Positions 43,737 through 51,866 of a stretch of DNA of 64,000 bases are shown in pieces. The DNA is taken from positions 868,001-932,000 of the forward strand of contig CBDCUQ010000004.1 of NCBI GenBank assembly GCA_965222835.1, in the 5' to 3' direction. The DNA comes from CBDCUQ01 sp965222835 (GTDB lineage: Bacteria > Pseudomonadota > Alphaproteobacteria > Rhizobiales > Hyphomicrobiaceae). The notes under the pieces were generated by a model, which ran no database searches, was not told the origin of the DNA, and worked only from the letters and a program-made list of their open reading frames with translations. The stretch's first letter is position 1. Each line of letters starts with the position of its first letter. Position numbers and translations under genes: made by a program.

Positions 43737-45238
43737 GGCGCAATAGACGGGTCAAGGTGGTCGCCACTCTGGGACCCGCATCCGCCGCCCCCGAAATGGT
43801 GGAACGACTGTTCCTCGCAGGGGTTGACGTATATCGCATCAACATGAGCCATTCGGACCACGAGACGGCGCGCTCGCTGGCTCAGAGTGTGCGTGCGGTG
43901 GCTCAGAAGCATGCGCATCCGCTCGGCGTGTTGTGTGACCTGCAGGGGCCGAAATTCCGGCTCGGTGAATTCCATGGTGGTCGCGTTTTCATCAACGAGG
44001 GCGAGCGTTTCCGCTTCGACCGTGATGTGACGCCAGGTACCGCCGAACGTGTTTACCTGCCGCATTCGCAAATCTTTGCTGCGATCAAGCCTGGGCACAC
44101 ACTGCTTCTCGATGATGGCAAGATCCGCATGAGGGTTGTTGAGGCAGAGGCCAATACGATCGAGGCGGAAGTCGTTTCAGGCGGTGCACTGGCAAGCCGC
44201 AAGGGCATTAGCCTTCCCGATACGATATTGCCGATCGGACCCTTGACCCACAAGGATACCGAAGACTTGGCCTGTGCGCTCGATTTGGGGGCGGACTGGG
44301 TCGCCTTGTCGTTCGTTCAGCGTGCGCAGGACGTGCTTGAAGTCAAAAAGCTCGTCGACGGCCGCGCGGCGGTGCTGGCAAAGATCGAGAAACCTTCTGC
44401 TATCGACGACATCGAAGCCATCGTCGCGGCTGGTGACGGTTTTATGGTGGCGCGCGGCGATCTCGGGGTCGAGATGCCGGTTGAGCGCGTGCCCGGTTTG
44501 CAAAAGAGCCTGACCCGTATGGCGCGCGCCGCCGGCAAACCGATTGTTGTGGCGACGCAGATGCTGGAAAGTATGATTTCCTCACCGGTGCCCACACGCG
44601 CCGAGGTTTCTGACGTGGCTGCTGCCGTGTTTGACGGCGCGGATGCGGTGATGCTGTCGGCCGAGTCGGCGATTGGGCAGTATCCGGTCGAGGCGATCCA
44701 GATGATGGATCGCATCGCTATCGAGGTGGAGCAGGATCCGGTCTACGACATCCACTTGCATACTGCCGAATTCCAACCGCAGCCGACGGGCGCTGACGCC
44801 ATTTCGGCGGCCGCCTACGCGATTGCCAATACGGTCAAGGTGGCCGCGATCCTCTGTTATACGGCGACCGGATCGACGGCGCTCAGGGTTGCGCGCGAAC
44901 GTCCCAATCTGCCGGTGATCGGCTTAACGCCGGTGGCGAAAACGGCGCAGCGCATTGCGCTGGTGTGGGGCATTCAGTCGGTGCTCACGAACGACCCCGA
45001 GGATCTCTCGGACATGGTGCGCAAGGCCTGCCATATTGCGTTCGAGGAAGGCTACGTCAAAGCCGGCGACGGTGTGGTGATCACCTGCGGTGTGCCGCTC
45101 GGCTCGCCTGGTGCGACCAACATGATCCGCCTTGCCTTCGTTGATGAACGCGGTCTGCCGGACGGGCACGATCCGGACGAGTTGCCTGTGGGTGGGATCA
45201 AGCCAAGCGCTAAGCCGGCTGCAAAGGCGGGTGGGTGA
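43733..45238 (+). CDS. pyk: Pyruvate kinase
   Basis: A 501-residue glycolytic enzyme that converts phosphoenolpyruvate and ADP to pyruvate and ATP. It starts MRRNRRVKVVATLGPAS, with the (beta/alpha)8 barrel holding INMSHSDHETAR, LCDLQGPKFRLG, AKIEKPSAIDDIEAIVAAGD, MVARGDLGVEMP and PIVVATQMLESMISSPVPTRAE. The K and E residues of the AKIEKP loop and the metal-binding D are in place. The C-terminal regulatory domain (about 355-480) is present. The start overlaps the DUF1036 stop by four bases. Confidence 0.98.
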   Translation: MRRNRRVKVVATLGPASAAPEMVERLFLAGVDVYRINMSHSDHETARSLAQSVRAVAQKHAHPLGVLCDLQGPKFRLGEFHGGRVFINEGERFRFDRDVTPGTAERVYLPHSQIFAAIKPGHTLLLDDGKIRMRVVEAEANTIEAEVVSGGALASRKGISLPDTILPIGPLTHKDTEDLACALDLGADWVALSFVQRAQDVLEVKKLVDGRAAVLAKIEKPSAIDDIEAIVAAGDGFMVARGDLGVEMPVERVPGLQKSLTRMARAAGKPIVVATQMLESMISSPVPTRAEVSDVAAAVFDGADAVMLSAESAIGQYPVEAIQMMDRIAIEVEQDPVYDIHLHTAEFQPQPTGADAISAAAYAIANTVKVAAILCYTATGSTALRVARERPNLPVIGLTPVAKTAQRIALVWGIQSVLTNDPEDLSDMVRKACHIAFEEGYVKAGDGVVITCGVPLGSPGATNMIRLAFVDERGLPDGHDPDELPVGGIKPSAKPAAKAGG

Positions 45239-45344
45239 GGTTCCCTGCGAAGGCGAGATTTGTGCAACACCTCGAACGGGTAGAGATCCCGGATAGCAGC
45301 ATGCTCTTGGGTGCGCGGCTTCCGGGAGTGCGGTCCGCTTTGCG

Positions 45345-45480
45345 CCTGAATTCCGATTGTCGAGGTGGAGGCCGCTTGGATCCCGGCATTGAATGCCGGG
45401 ATGACATTGGAGGGGTGCGGGATGACATGAGCACGTGTCATCCCGGGGCTTGACCCCGGGATCCAGGGTTCAACGGGCCT
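45345..45480. repeat. Dispersed palindromic repeat element, copy 2 (convergent gene ends)
   Basis: This copy contains the same two hairpins as the element at 22835-23035, but in the opposite order. ATCCCGGCAT-TGA-ATGCCGGGAT is at 45380-45402. ATCCCGGGG-CTTGA-CCCCGGGAT lies within 45437-45465, again followed by GATCCA and GGTTCAACG. It lies between pyk and mtnA, whose stops face each other, just as copy 1 lies between convergent genes. Confidence 0.85.
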
Positions 45481-45601
45481 CTGCACTTGCGATATTGCAT
45501 CTCTCATGGAGTTGCGTCTTCCGGGAAAGCGATGGCGGTAATGCTGCGTTGGTTTGCAGGCGCAGCTTTCGAAATTGCATTCGTTTGGGCTTGCTAACCG
45601 C

Positions 45602-46696
45602 TTACGTCTTCTGCTCCGGATAGAGAGACAACAAGCCGTCGCGGGATGCGGGGGCGACGCCGCGTTCGGTGATGAGGGCGGTGACGAGGTGCCGGGGTGT
45701 CACGTCGAATGCGGGATTGGCTGCGTTTGAACCGGGGGCAGCGATTTCGGTGTTGACCACGCTGCCATCGGGCAAGCGGCCGGTTATTTTCAAGACCTCG
45801 TCGGCGCCACGTTCTTCGATCGGGATATCGGCGCCGTCGTCGATGGACCAATCGATGGTGGAGTGGGGGAGGGCGACGTAAAAGGGCACATCGTTGTCCC
45901 TGGCCGCGAGGGCCTTCAAATAGGTGCCGATCTTGTTGGCGACATCCCCGCCGGCCGTGACGCGGTCGGTTCCCGTAATGCAGAGATCGACCTCACCCTT
46001 CTGCATGAGATGGCCGCCGGCGTTGTCGGCGATGATGGTGTGGGGAACGCCGTGGGCGCCAAGCTCGAAGGCGGTGAGGGATGCTCCTTGATTGCGCGGG
46101 CGTGTTTCATCCACCCACACGTGGACGGGAAGACCCGCGTCGTGGGCCTGATAGATGGGAGACGTGGCCGTGCCCCAATCGACGCAGGCGAGCCAGCCGG
46201 CGTTGCAGTGGGTGAGCACATTGACGCGCGCGCCAGGAGCCTTCTTTGCGGCGATCGATTTGATGATGTCGAGCCCGTTGACGCCAATCTGCCGGCAGTT
46301 GTCGGCGTCCTCGTCACAAATCTCGGCTGCCCGCTTGTAAGCGGCTGTGACGCGATCGGATTCGGGGAGAGGGGCGAGGTGGGTTCGCATTTCCTCGAGC
46401 GCCCAATTGAGATTGATAGCGGTGGGGCGTTGTTTTGTGAGATGGTCGATGGCGTTTGCGAGCACGGCATCGGATGCATCGTCTTTGAGCGCAAGACAGA
46501 CACCATAGGCCGCCGTTGCGCCGATGAGCGGGGCGCCACGCACCTGCATGGTGAGAATGGCACGGGCTGCGTCCTCAAGGGTCCGAAGGGTTGCCGTCTC
46601 GAAACAGTGTGGAAGTTTCGTCTGGTCGATGATCTCGACTGAGCGACCGTCTTCGCCGACCCAGATGGTGCGATACGGCTTTCCGTCGATGTTCAT
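45602..46696 (-). CDS. mtnA: S-methyl-5-thioribose-1-phosphate isomerase
   Basis: A 364-residue enzyme of the methionine salvage pathway that isomerises 5-methylthioribose-1-phosphate to the ribulose-1-phosphate form. It has the eIF2B-like fold with motifs RGAPLIGATAAYGV, LTHCNAGWLACVDWGTA (active-site Cys), VDETRPRNQGASLTAFEL, ADNAGGHLMQKGEVDLCITG and DRVTAGGDVANKIGTY (catalytic Asp). Length and start (MNIDGKPYRTIWV) are typical. A zinc-ribbon gene and apt lie upstream on the same strand. Confidence 0.95.
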   Translation of the reverse strand: MNIDGKPYRTIWVGEDGRSVEIIDQTKLPHCFETATLRTLEDAARAILTMQVRGAPLIGATAAYGVCLALKDDASDAVLANAIDHLTKQRPTAINLNWALEEMRTHLAPLPESDRVTAAYKRAAEICDEDADNCRQIGVNGLDIIKSIAAKKAPGARVNVLTHCNAGWLACVDWGTATSPIYQAHDAGLPVHVWVDETRPRNQGASLTAFELGAHGVPHTIIADNAGGHLMQKGEVDLCITGTDRVTAGGDVANKIGTYLKALAARDNDVPFYVALPHSTIDWSIDDGADIPIEERGADEVLKITGRLPDGSVVNTEIAAPGSNAANPAFDVTPRHLVTALITERGVAPASRDGLLSLYPEQKT

Positions 46697-46733
46697 GGTT
46701 TCGTGTCCGCGTGTGACATGGCGTTTTTCGGCG

Positions 46734-46979
46734 CTAGCCGTCCGAGCTACCTGGAACGGCGGCGCCCAGTGGAATGTTGATGGCGGCGTCGAGCCCGCAG
46801 CTCGTGCAGCTCAACACATACCACTCGGCATGCGGTCTGGCCGACCGATCGATCACGGTGAGACCGTCCTTAGCGCAACGTGGGCAGGAGAGACGTGTTT
46901 CGGGATCTGCGCGCCACGTTGCAATGCATCGCAATGCGCTGGGCATTTCCTCGGACGTGAGGTTGGTGTGCGATGACAT
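46734..46979 (-). CDS. Small zinc-ribbon-like protein between apt and mtnA
   Basis: An 81-residue protein with two C-x2-C knuckles, CPRC and CTSC, separated by about 23 residues, in the form LSCPRCAKDGLTVID and YVLSCTSCGLDA. It probably binds one zinc ion. Function is unknown; I do not recognise a family. It lies 37 bases upstream of mtnA and 24 bases after apt on the same strand, so it is likely part of the same transcript and could be linked to methylthioadenosine or adenine salvage. Confidence 0.7.
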   Translation of the reverse strand: MSSHTNLTSEEMPSALRCIATWRADPETRLSCPRCAKDGLTVIDRSARPHAEWYVLSCTSCGLDAAINIPLGAAVPGSSDG

Positions 46980-47003
46980 TATGATGGCCTGTCGGGTCGG
47001 AGA

Positions 47004-47534
47004 TTAATGTCCATCGAAGGTGATGAGGACATGGCTTTTGATGCCGTGGCTTTCAAGGATCTTTGTCCCACCCAGATCCGGCAAGTCGATGACGAAGGTT
47101 GCTCCCACGATTTCTCCGCCCGTCTGTTTGATCAGCTTCGCCGCAGCTTCCGCCGTTCCGCCCGTTGCGATGAGGTCATCGACGATGAGGACTCTCTGCC
47201 CGGGCCGGATGGCGTCCTCGTGGATCTCGATAATGTCGACGCCGTATTCCAAGGTGTACTCCTGGCCGATGGTGCGCCAGGGCAACTTCCCTTTCTTGCG
47301 CGTCGGGATGAAGCCGCATCCCAGCCTGTCGGCGACGGCGCCTCCTAAGATAAAGCCGCGTGCCTCGATGCCCGCCACGACGTCCACGGGTTTTGTTCGG
47401 AAGGGTTCGGCCATCTGGGCGATGGCCGCCTTAAAGCCCTGGGCGTCGCCAAGGAGCGTGGTGATGTCCCGGAACATGATTCCCGGCTTCGGATAATCAG
47501 GGATCGTGCGGACAAGGGCTTTCAAATCGCTCAC
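47004..47534 (-). CDS. apt: Adenine phosphoribosyltransferase
   Basis: A 176-residue enzyme that converts adenine and PRPP to AMP and pyrophosphate. The PRPP-binding motif is VLIVDDLIATGGTA. Further motifs are PDYPKPGIMFRDITTLL, GIEARGFILGGAVAD and RKKGKLPWRT. I chose a GTG start at 47534 (MSVSDL-type, SDLKALVRTIPDYPKPG) because AGGAGG lies five bases before it and the length then matches the family. Another 26 codons upstream are open but unrelated. Together with mtnA it would recycle the two products of methylthioadenosine phosphorylase. Confidence 0.93.
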   Translation of the reverse strand: MSDLKALVRTIPDYPKPGIMFRDITTLLGDAQGFKAAIAQMAEPFRTKPVDVVAGIEARGFILGGAVADRLGCGFIPTRKKGKLPWRTIGQEYTLEYGVDIIEIHEDAIRPGQRVLIVDDLIATGGTAEAAAKLIKQTGGEIVGATFVIDLPDLGGTKILESHGIKSHVLITFDGH

Positions 47535-47682
47535 GGACACCTCCTGGTCAAAATTCACATCCAGGTTAGCAAGTGCCGCCGGAAGAGGGTAGAACGGAAC
47601 AGCCTCGCGCACATGATTCGATGCGCGAATATTCTTGGCCGTGTTTTCTTGGTGTGCCGCCAGTCCGAGGACCTTGAGCGCT

Positions 47683-48057
47683 ATGACGGATATGAACTTC
47701 CCCCTTTCAGCCGACGGCGATATGGATATGGACGATCTGCCGCGGACGCTACGGCGCGAGAAGGAGGCTCGCGCACGTGCGGCGCGTGAGCAGGCCGACT
47801 CGGGATTGTCGGCAACTGATGGGTATCCCGCCGACGACTCGTATGCTTATGACACCGTAGCGGAGCTGGCACCGGCTGCGGTGCACCGCTTCGATGTTCC
47901 GTTCCTGCATCTGATGATGTTCTTTCTGAAGGCGGTGCTTGCGGCTGTTCCGGCGCTTATTCTGCTGGGCATCATCCTCTGGTTCATGGGACAGGCGCTT
48001 GAAGTCCTCTACCCTGAACTCGTCAAAATGAAGATCCTGATCAGCTTCCCGAACTAG
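47683..48057 (+). CDS. Hypothetical single-pass membrane protein
   Basis: A 124-residue protein. The N-terminal 75 residues are acidic and polar (MDMDDLPRTLRREKEARARA), followed by one strong membrane segment at about 82-107 (FFLKAVLAAVPALILLGIIL) and a short tail. I do not recognise it. The ATG at 47683 is preferred to the upstream start at 47635 because the latter adds 16 residues without clear character. It is divergent from apt, and convergent with arfB. Confidence 0.55.
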   Translation: MTDMNFPLSADGDMDMDDLPRTLRREKEARARAAREQADSGLSATDGYPADDSYAYDTVAELAPAAVHRFDVPFLHLMMFFLKAVLAAVPALILLGIILWFMGQALEVLYPELVKMKILISFPN

Positions 48058-48099
48058 ACGGACGCGCCTTCGGGCACCCTCTTTTACGTGCCGCAAGCT

Positions 48100-48519
48100 T
48101 CAATCGAGCGTGGGTTTCGATTGACGTAGCTTCTTCACCTTGCCGCGTTTCACTTTGGCGTCGACGCGGCGCTTTTTTGCCGCGCGGGTTGGTTTGGTTG
48201 CAATGCGTTTCTTTGGGGCTTTGGCTGCGCGTTTAATGAGATCGGCGAGGCGTGTGCGCGCATCTTCGCGATTGCGCTCCTGTGTGCGGTATCGCTCGGC
48301 ACGAATGACGAGAACGCCGGCATCGGTGATGCGCCGGCCGGCGAGCCGCACGAGACGATCGCGTACCGGGGGCGGCAGGGCGGCGCTGTGGCGGACATCG
48401 AAGCGCAATTCGACCGCGGTCGAGACCTTGTTGACGTTTTGTCCGCCGGGTCCCGAAGCGCGGATGAACCGCTCTTCGATTTCGCGCTCGTCGATGACTA
48501 TGGAATCGGTGATGCGCAT
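48100..48519 (-). CDS. arfB: Alternative ribosome-rescue factor / peptidyl-tRNA hydrolase ArfB (YaeJ)
   Basis: A 139-residue class I release factor-like protein that rescues ribosomes stalled without a stop codon. It has the RF1-type catalytic GGQ in IRASGPGGQNVNKVSTAVEL, lacks codon-recognition domains, and ends in a basic C-terminal tail (AKKRRVDAKVKRGKVKKLRQ), which inserts in the mRNA tunnel of the empty ribosome. The start MRITDSIVIDEREIEER at 48519 is used. A frame open to 48600 runs into the upstream oxidoreductase and is not needed. The FAD oxidoreductase gene ends four bases upstream. Confidence 0.93.
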   Translation of the reverse strand: MRITDSIVIDEREIEERFIRASGPGGQNVNKVSTAVELRFDVRHSAALPPPVRDRLVRLAGRRITDAGVLVIRAERYRTQERNREDARTRLADLIKRAAKAPKKRIATKPTRAAKKRRVDAKVKRGKVKKLRQSKPTLD

Positions 48520-48523
48520 GAAT

Positions 48524-50143
48524 CTAAATTGCGCGTCTTTTGACGTCGCGCAAGATTTCGCGAGCGGCATTGTGACCGGGCAGGCCTGTGACGCCGCCAC
48601 CCGGATGGGCGCCCGAGCCGCACAGGTACAGTCCCTTTACGGGTAAGCGATAGTTGGCGTGGCCGAGCACCGGGCGCATGGAAAAGAGCTGATCGAGGGA
48701 CAGTTGCCCGTGGAATATGTCGCCGCCGACGAGGCCGAACCGCTGTTCCAGATCGTGGGGCGAGAGGACCTGACGTGCAATGACGGCACTTCCGAAATTC
48801 GGCGCGTAGTGGCTGACCGTCTCGATGACGACGTCGGCAAAAGCGTCGCGTTCTTTTGGGTCGGTCCAACTGCGCGGGTGCGGCAGCTCCGGCGCGGCAT
48901 GTTGGACGAAGAGGCTCGCGACGTGCTGGCCGTCGGGTGCGAGTGTGGTGTCGAGGGTGGAGGGGATCACCATCTCGACGACGGGCGCGCGCGACCAACC
49001 CTGTTGGCGCGCATCGAGGTAGGCGGTTTCGAGATAGTGGAGGGTGGGGCCGATGATGATGCCTGATCCGTGGTGATCGGCTGCGGCTTTTCCGGGCCGG
49101 CAGGTGAAGTCGGGTAATTCGGACAGGGCAACGTTCATGCGGAACGAGCCTGAGCCGGTTTTGATGCCCAGAAAACGGCGGCGGGTTTCCGGTTCAACGG
49201 CGTCTTCGGGGAGCATGTCGCGGAAGAGAAGTTTGGGCCCTACGTTGACTGCCACGAGGCGTGCTCTGATCTCCTCGCCCGTCGTCAAGACGACGCCTTG
49301 GGCCTTTCCGTTGCTGATCAGGAGACGGTCGACGGGCGCATCGGTGCGAATGACGGCGCCGTGGGCCTCGGCAGATTTTCGGATGGCCTCAGAAATGGCG
49401 CCCATGCCGCCGATGGCATGTCCCCAGACGCCGGTCTTGCCGTTCACCTCACCGAAATAATGATGCATCAGAACGTAGGCCGTGCCCGGTGTGTAGGGCG
49501 ATACGTATGAGCCGACGATGCCGTCGAAGGCGAGTGCGCCTTTCACGATGTCGCTTTCGAACCAAGCCCCCAGGAAATCAGCGGCGCTCTTGGTGAAGAG
49601 ATCGGCGAGGATGCGCTTGTCTTCCAGTGTGAGCCGCACGGTGCGGCGGGCGAACGCAGTGCTTTTCAGAACTTCGAGAATACCGCCGCCGGCATTAGGG
49701 GGCGTCATCAAGATAAGGTCTTGAATGACGCGCGTGGCGCGCTCAAGGGTGGTTTCGAAAGCGGGGAGGCGCTCCGCATCGTGTTTTGAGAAGCGGGCGA
49801 CGGATTTTTGCCGTTCCGCTTGCGAATAGCGCATGAGCAGATAGCGACTGTCGTCGATGGGGTGGAAGGTTGCGGCGGGGCGTTCGACAATCTGCAAACC
49901 GTGGCGCTCAAGCTCCAGCTCGCGAATGACTTTCGGATTGAGCAGACTTACCGTGTATGAGGCGACCGAATTGCGAAACCCGGGATGGAACTCCTCGGTG
50001 ATCGCAGCGCCGCCGACAATGGGCTGGCGTTCGAGAACAAGAACAGAGAGCCCGGCGCGCGCAAGATAGGCGGCCGTTGTCAAACCGTTGTGACCTGCTC
50101 CGATGATGAGCGCATCGATGGTCTGAGTTGAGGGTGCGGGCAC
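48524..50143 (-). CDS. FAD-dependent oxidoreductase of the phytoene desaturase/PYROXD2-like family
   Basis: A 539-residue flavoprotein. The N-terminal dinucleotide-binding motif is LIIGAGHNGLTTAAYLARAG, followed by LVLERQPIVGGAAITEEF. The C-terminus holds GLYLCGSGAHPGGGVTGLPG, the second FAD contact typical of carotenoid desaturase-like (CrtI/PYROXD2) proteins. The substrate is unknown. There is no carotenoid biosynthesis gene nearby, so a role in carotenoid biosynthesis is not supported. The arfB start follows its stop by four bases, so they may share a transcript. The start is ATG at 50143. Confidence 0.85.
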   Translation of the reverse strand: MPAPSTQTIDALIIGAGHNGLTTAAYLARAGLSVLVLERQPIVGGAAITEEFHPGFRNSVASYTVSLLNPKVIRELELERHGLQIVERPAATFHPIDDSRYLLMRYSQAERQKSVARFSKHDAERLPAFETTLERATRVIQDLILMTPPNAGGGILEVLKSTAFARRTVRLTLEDKRILADLFTKSAADFLGAWFESDIVKGALAFDGIVGSYVSPYTPGTAYVLMHHYFGEVNGKTGVWGHAIGGMGAISEAIRKSAEAHGAVIRTDAPVDRLLISNGKAQGVVLTTGEEIRARLVAVNVGPKLLFRDMLPEDAVEPETRRRFLGIKTGSGSFRMNVALSELPDFTCRPGKAAADHHGSGIIIGPTLHYLETAYLDARQQGWSRAPVVEMVIPSTLDTTLAPDGQHVASLFVQHAAPELPHPRSWTDPKERDAFADVVIETVSHYAPNFGSAVIARQVLSPHDLEQRFGLVGGDIFHGQLSLDQLFSMRPVLGHANYRLPVKGLYLCGSGAHPGGGVTGLPGHNAAREILRDVKRRAI

Positions 50144-50460
50144 GATTCTTGCTCAGGTGTTCACTAGGTTGCCGGGCAGAGGGATAATTCGGTCGCTGTG
50201 GTTTGATATCTTTGCTTGTCTGAACACTCTACGGCGATTGCGCAACTTCTAACGCAATTTCATTCTGAAACGTTACGCAATTGATTTTGCACCGTGCGTT
50301 GCGAAACACCGGGGCACCGCCCGATTCATGGGCAATCTTAACCCCGGCGTTGATGCAAGAAGATGCAAATTGTTGTAGGCTTCTTAGTGAACTTGAAAGC
50401 ATGCTTGCCGGCGTTCTTCGAGATTTTCTTCACTGCCGGCTTTCCGATCGCGATCAAGAC
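50144..50460. other. Intergenic region upstream of the FAD oxidoreductase
   Basis: About 317 bases with A+T-rich patches around 50195-50290 that probably hold divergent promoters. No hairpin, repeat or RNA gene was recognised. The frame of the next gene is open from 50281, but this part has no protein-like character. Confidence 0.3.
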
Positions 50461-50736
50461 ATGGATGGGGTCTTTGTGAACATGAGTGCTGCTGCCAGGT
50501 CCGGACGTAACGCAAGAGTTGGTGGTTGGTTGTCTCACGTCCGTCTCATGGGACTCCTGATTTGTGCCATCGCCCCTTCGTTGTTCTGGACGGGGTTAAT
50601 TGCGTTTGTGGGAGTCCTCACGGGCCACCCCTTTGATGTTACGACACTGGTTGGCGTTGCGCTCGCGATTGGTTTTTTTCTGGCTGGCGTCACGTGGGTG
50701 TTGATGGCGTCTAAAGCTCTCTCCGATGAGGGCTAA
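50461..50736 (+). CDS. Hypothetical two-helix membrane protein
   Basis: About 91 residues with two hydrophobic segments: RLMGLLICAIAPSLFWTGLI and GVALAIGFFLAGVTWVLMAS. The start is uncertain: ATGs at 50353, 50461 and 50482 are all possible and none has a clear ribosome binding site, so I chose the middle one. I do not recognise the family. A short basic and glycine-rich N-terminus precedes the first helix. Confidence 0.45.
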   Translation: MDGVFVNMSAAARSGRNARVGGWLSHVRLMGLLICAIAPSLFWTGLIAFVGVLTGHPFDVTTLVGVALAIGFFLAGVTWVLMASKALSDEG

Positions 50737-50853
50737 GAGGGCCGGCGCACGACGGCGACAACGGCTTATTTGACATTCTTTTCCCGGTCTTTCGCGCCAC
50801 CCGGCCGCCCGGAGGTCGACTGTCGGCCCAGATGGTGCGGCGAACTTTTTGGC

Positions 50854-50882
50854 TTGTTCCCGACGCCGCGTCGGGCTATAGA
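50854..50882 (+). promoter_or_regulatory. Candidate sigma-70 promoter of ssb
   Basis: TTGTTC, a spacer of exactly 17 bases, then TATAGA. The spacer itself contains an inverted repeat (CCCGAC/GTCGGG). The start of transcription would fall near 50889, inside the SOS box. About 280 bases of leader would precede the ssb start codon. Confidence 0.6.
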
Positions 50883-50895
50883 ACATAATAAGAAC
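50881..50895 (+). promoter_or_regulatory. SOS (LexA) box, alphaproteobacterial type
   Basis: GAACATAATAAGAAC fits GAAC-N7-GAAC exactly, the direct-repeat LexA site of alphaproteobacteria (GTTC-N7-GTTC on the other strand). It overlaps the last bases of the -10 element and the likely start point, an ideal position for repression. Confidence 0.75.
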
Positions 50896-51167
50896 ATTTT
50901 ATTCTGGACTATGTGGCGGCTGGCCTATGTGACCCCGGTGCAGCGGCGCGAAAGCCGTGGACAAGGGCCTGGCTGGCACAGCGTTGCGCCTCCCAAATCT
51001 ATAGGGTGATGCAACACGACTCGGCGGTGCAAAGGTCGAACGGCTGGCGCTGCGGAGACAGGATTGAAGAGACGGGTTAGGCAGAGGCTCTGCCGCTGGC
51101 GCGGTTGGGCATGAGCCCCTTGAGCGTGCGCCCAAGTTAAACCCTAAGAGGATGAAGGAGTTTTGCC

Positions 51168-51662
51168 ATGGCCGGTTCCGTCAACAAGGTCATTCTGGTC
51201 GGTAACGTCGGGCGGGACCCGGAGATCCGCCGGACCCAGGATGGACGTCCGATTGCTAATCTGACGCTGGCGACCAGTGATACGTGGCGTGACAAGACCT
51301 CCGGTGAGCGCAAGGAACGCACCGAGTGGCACCGTGTGGTTGTGTTCAACGAGGGTCTGTGCCGGGTGGTCGAGCAGTATGTGAAAAAGGGCACAAAGCT
51401 TTACATCGAAGGTCAGCTGCAGACGCGCAAATGGACCGATCAGGCCGGCGTCGACAAGTATTCGACCGAAGTGGTTTTGCAGAACTTCAGTCATACGCTT
51501 CAAATGCTGGATGGCCGCAATAGCGCGTCAGCCGGTATGGCCGAGAATGGACAGGCGGGTTACGGCGACGATTTCGGCGGCGGTTACAGTGAGCCGAAAA
51601 AGAGCGGCAAGGCGAGCAGCAAGAGCTTCGACAAGCAACTCGACGACGAAATTCCGTTCTGA
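51168..51662 (+). CDS. ssb: Single-stranded DNA-binding protein
   Basis: A 164-residue SSB. The OB fold covers about residues 1-112 (MAGSVNKVILVGNVGRDPEI, TEWHRVVVFNEGLCRVVEQY, LYIEGQLQTRKWTDQAG). A Gly/Ser/Asp-rich linker leads to the acidic tail ending DDEIPF, the universal partner-binding tip. It protects single-stranded DNA in replication, recombination and repair. AAGGAG lies about ten bases before the ATG. A consensus SOS box upstream suggests damage control. The stop overlaps the start of the next gene (TGATGA-type junction). Confidence 0.97.
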   Translation: MAGSVNKVILVGNVGRDPEIRRTQDGRPIANLTLATSDTWRDKTSGERKERTEWHRVVVFNEGLCRVVEQYVKKGTKLYIEGQLQTRKWTDQAGVDKYSTEVVLQNFSHTLQMLDGRNSASAGMAENGQAGYGDDFGGGYSEPKKSGKASSKSFDKQLDDEIPF

Positions 51663-51850
51663 TGAATGACGCGCCAACGCATTCGGGCGATCCCTGTCCG
51701 AAACCGAAGTGCCGGCGTCCGGTTAAGTGGTGGCCTGTCGGAGGAACGTATCCACAGCGCTTTATGCTCTATTGCGAGGTGTGCCAGACGATGTGGCCTG
51801 GTGTTGATCCGCCACGCTTGCCACAAACGAAACAACAATTGTTGGACTGA
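51662..51850 (+). CDS. Small zinc-binding protein translationally coupled to ssb
   Basis: A 62-residue protein beginning MNDAPTHSGDPCPKPKCRRP and containing YCEVCQTMW. Two cysteine pairs, C-x3-C and C-x2-C, about 24 residues apart, suggest a small zinc ribbon. The ATG starts on the last base of the ssb stop codon, so the two are very likely co-translated. I do not recognise a family. Given the coupling, a role in replication or repair is possible but unproven. Confidence 0.6.
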   Translation: MNDAPTHSGDPCPKPKCRRPVKWWPVGGTYPQRFMLYCEVCQTMWPGVDPPRLPQTKQQLLD

Positions 51851-51866
51851 GGCACTGCCGGTTCTT

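Larger units (their letters stand above)
50737..51167. other. Control region upstream of ssb
   Basis: A 431-base region holding a sigma-70-like promoter and an SOS box (listed separately). In related bacteria uvrA is often divergent from ssb; here no uvrA is present. A frame from 50770 to 51009 runs through the promoter and is not protein-like. AAGGAG precedes the ssb ATG. Confidence 0.5.

Noticed and set aside
48498..48998. Basic Arg-rich minus-strand frame over arfB and the oxidoreductase end
   Set aside because: It is an out-of-frame shadow with no start context and no domain.
48524..50143. Carotenoid biosynthesis locus from the CrtI-like oxidoreductase
   Set aside because: No crtB, crtE or other carotenoid gene is near, and the sequence fits the broader PYROXD2-like group.
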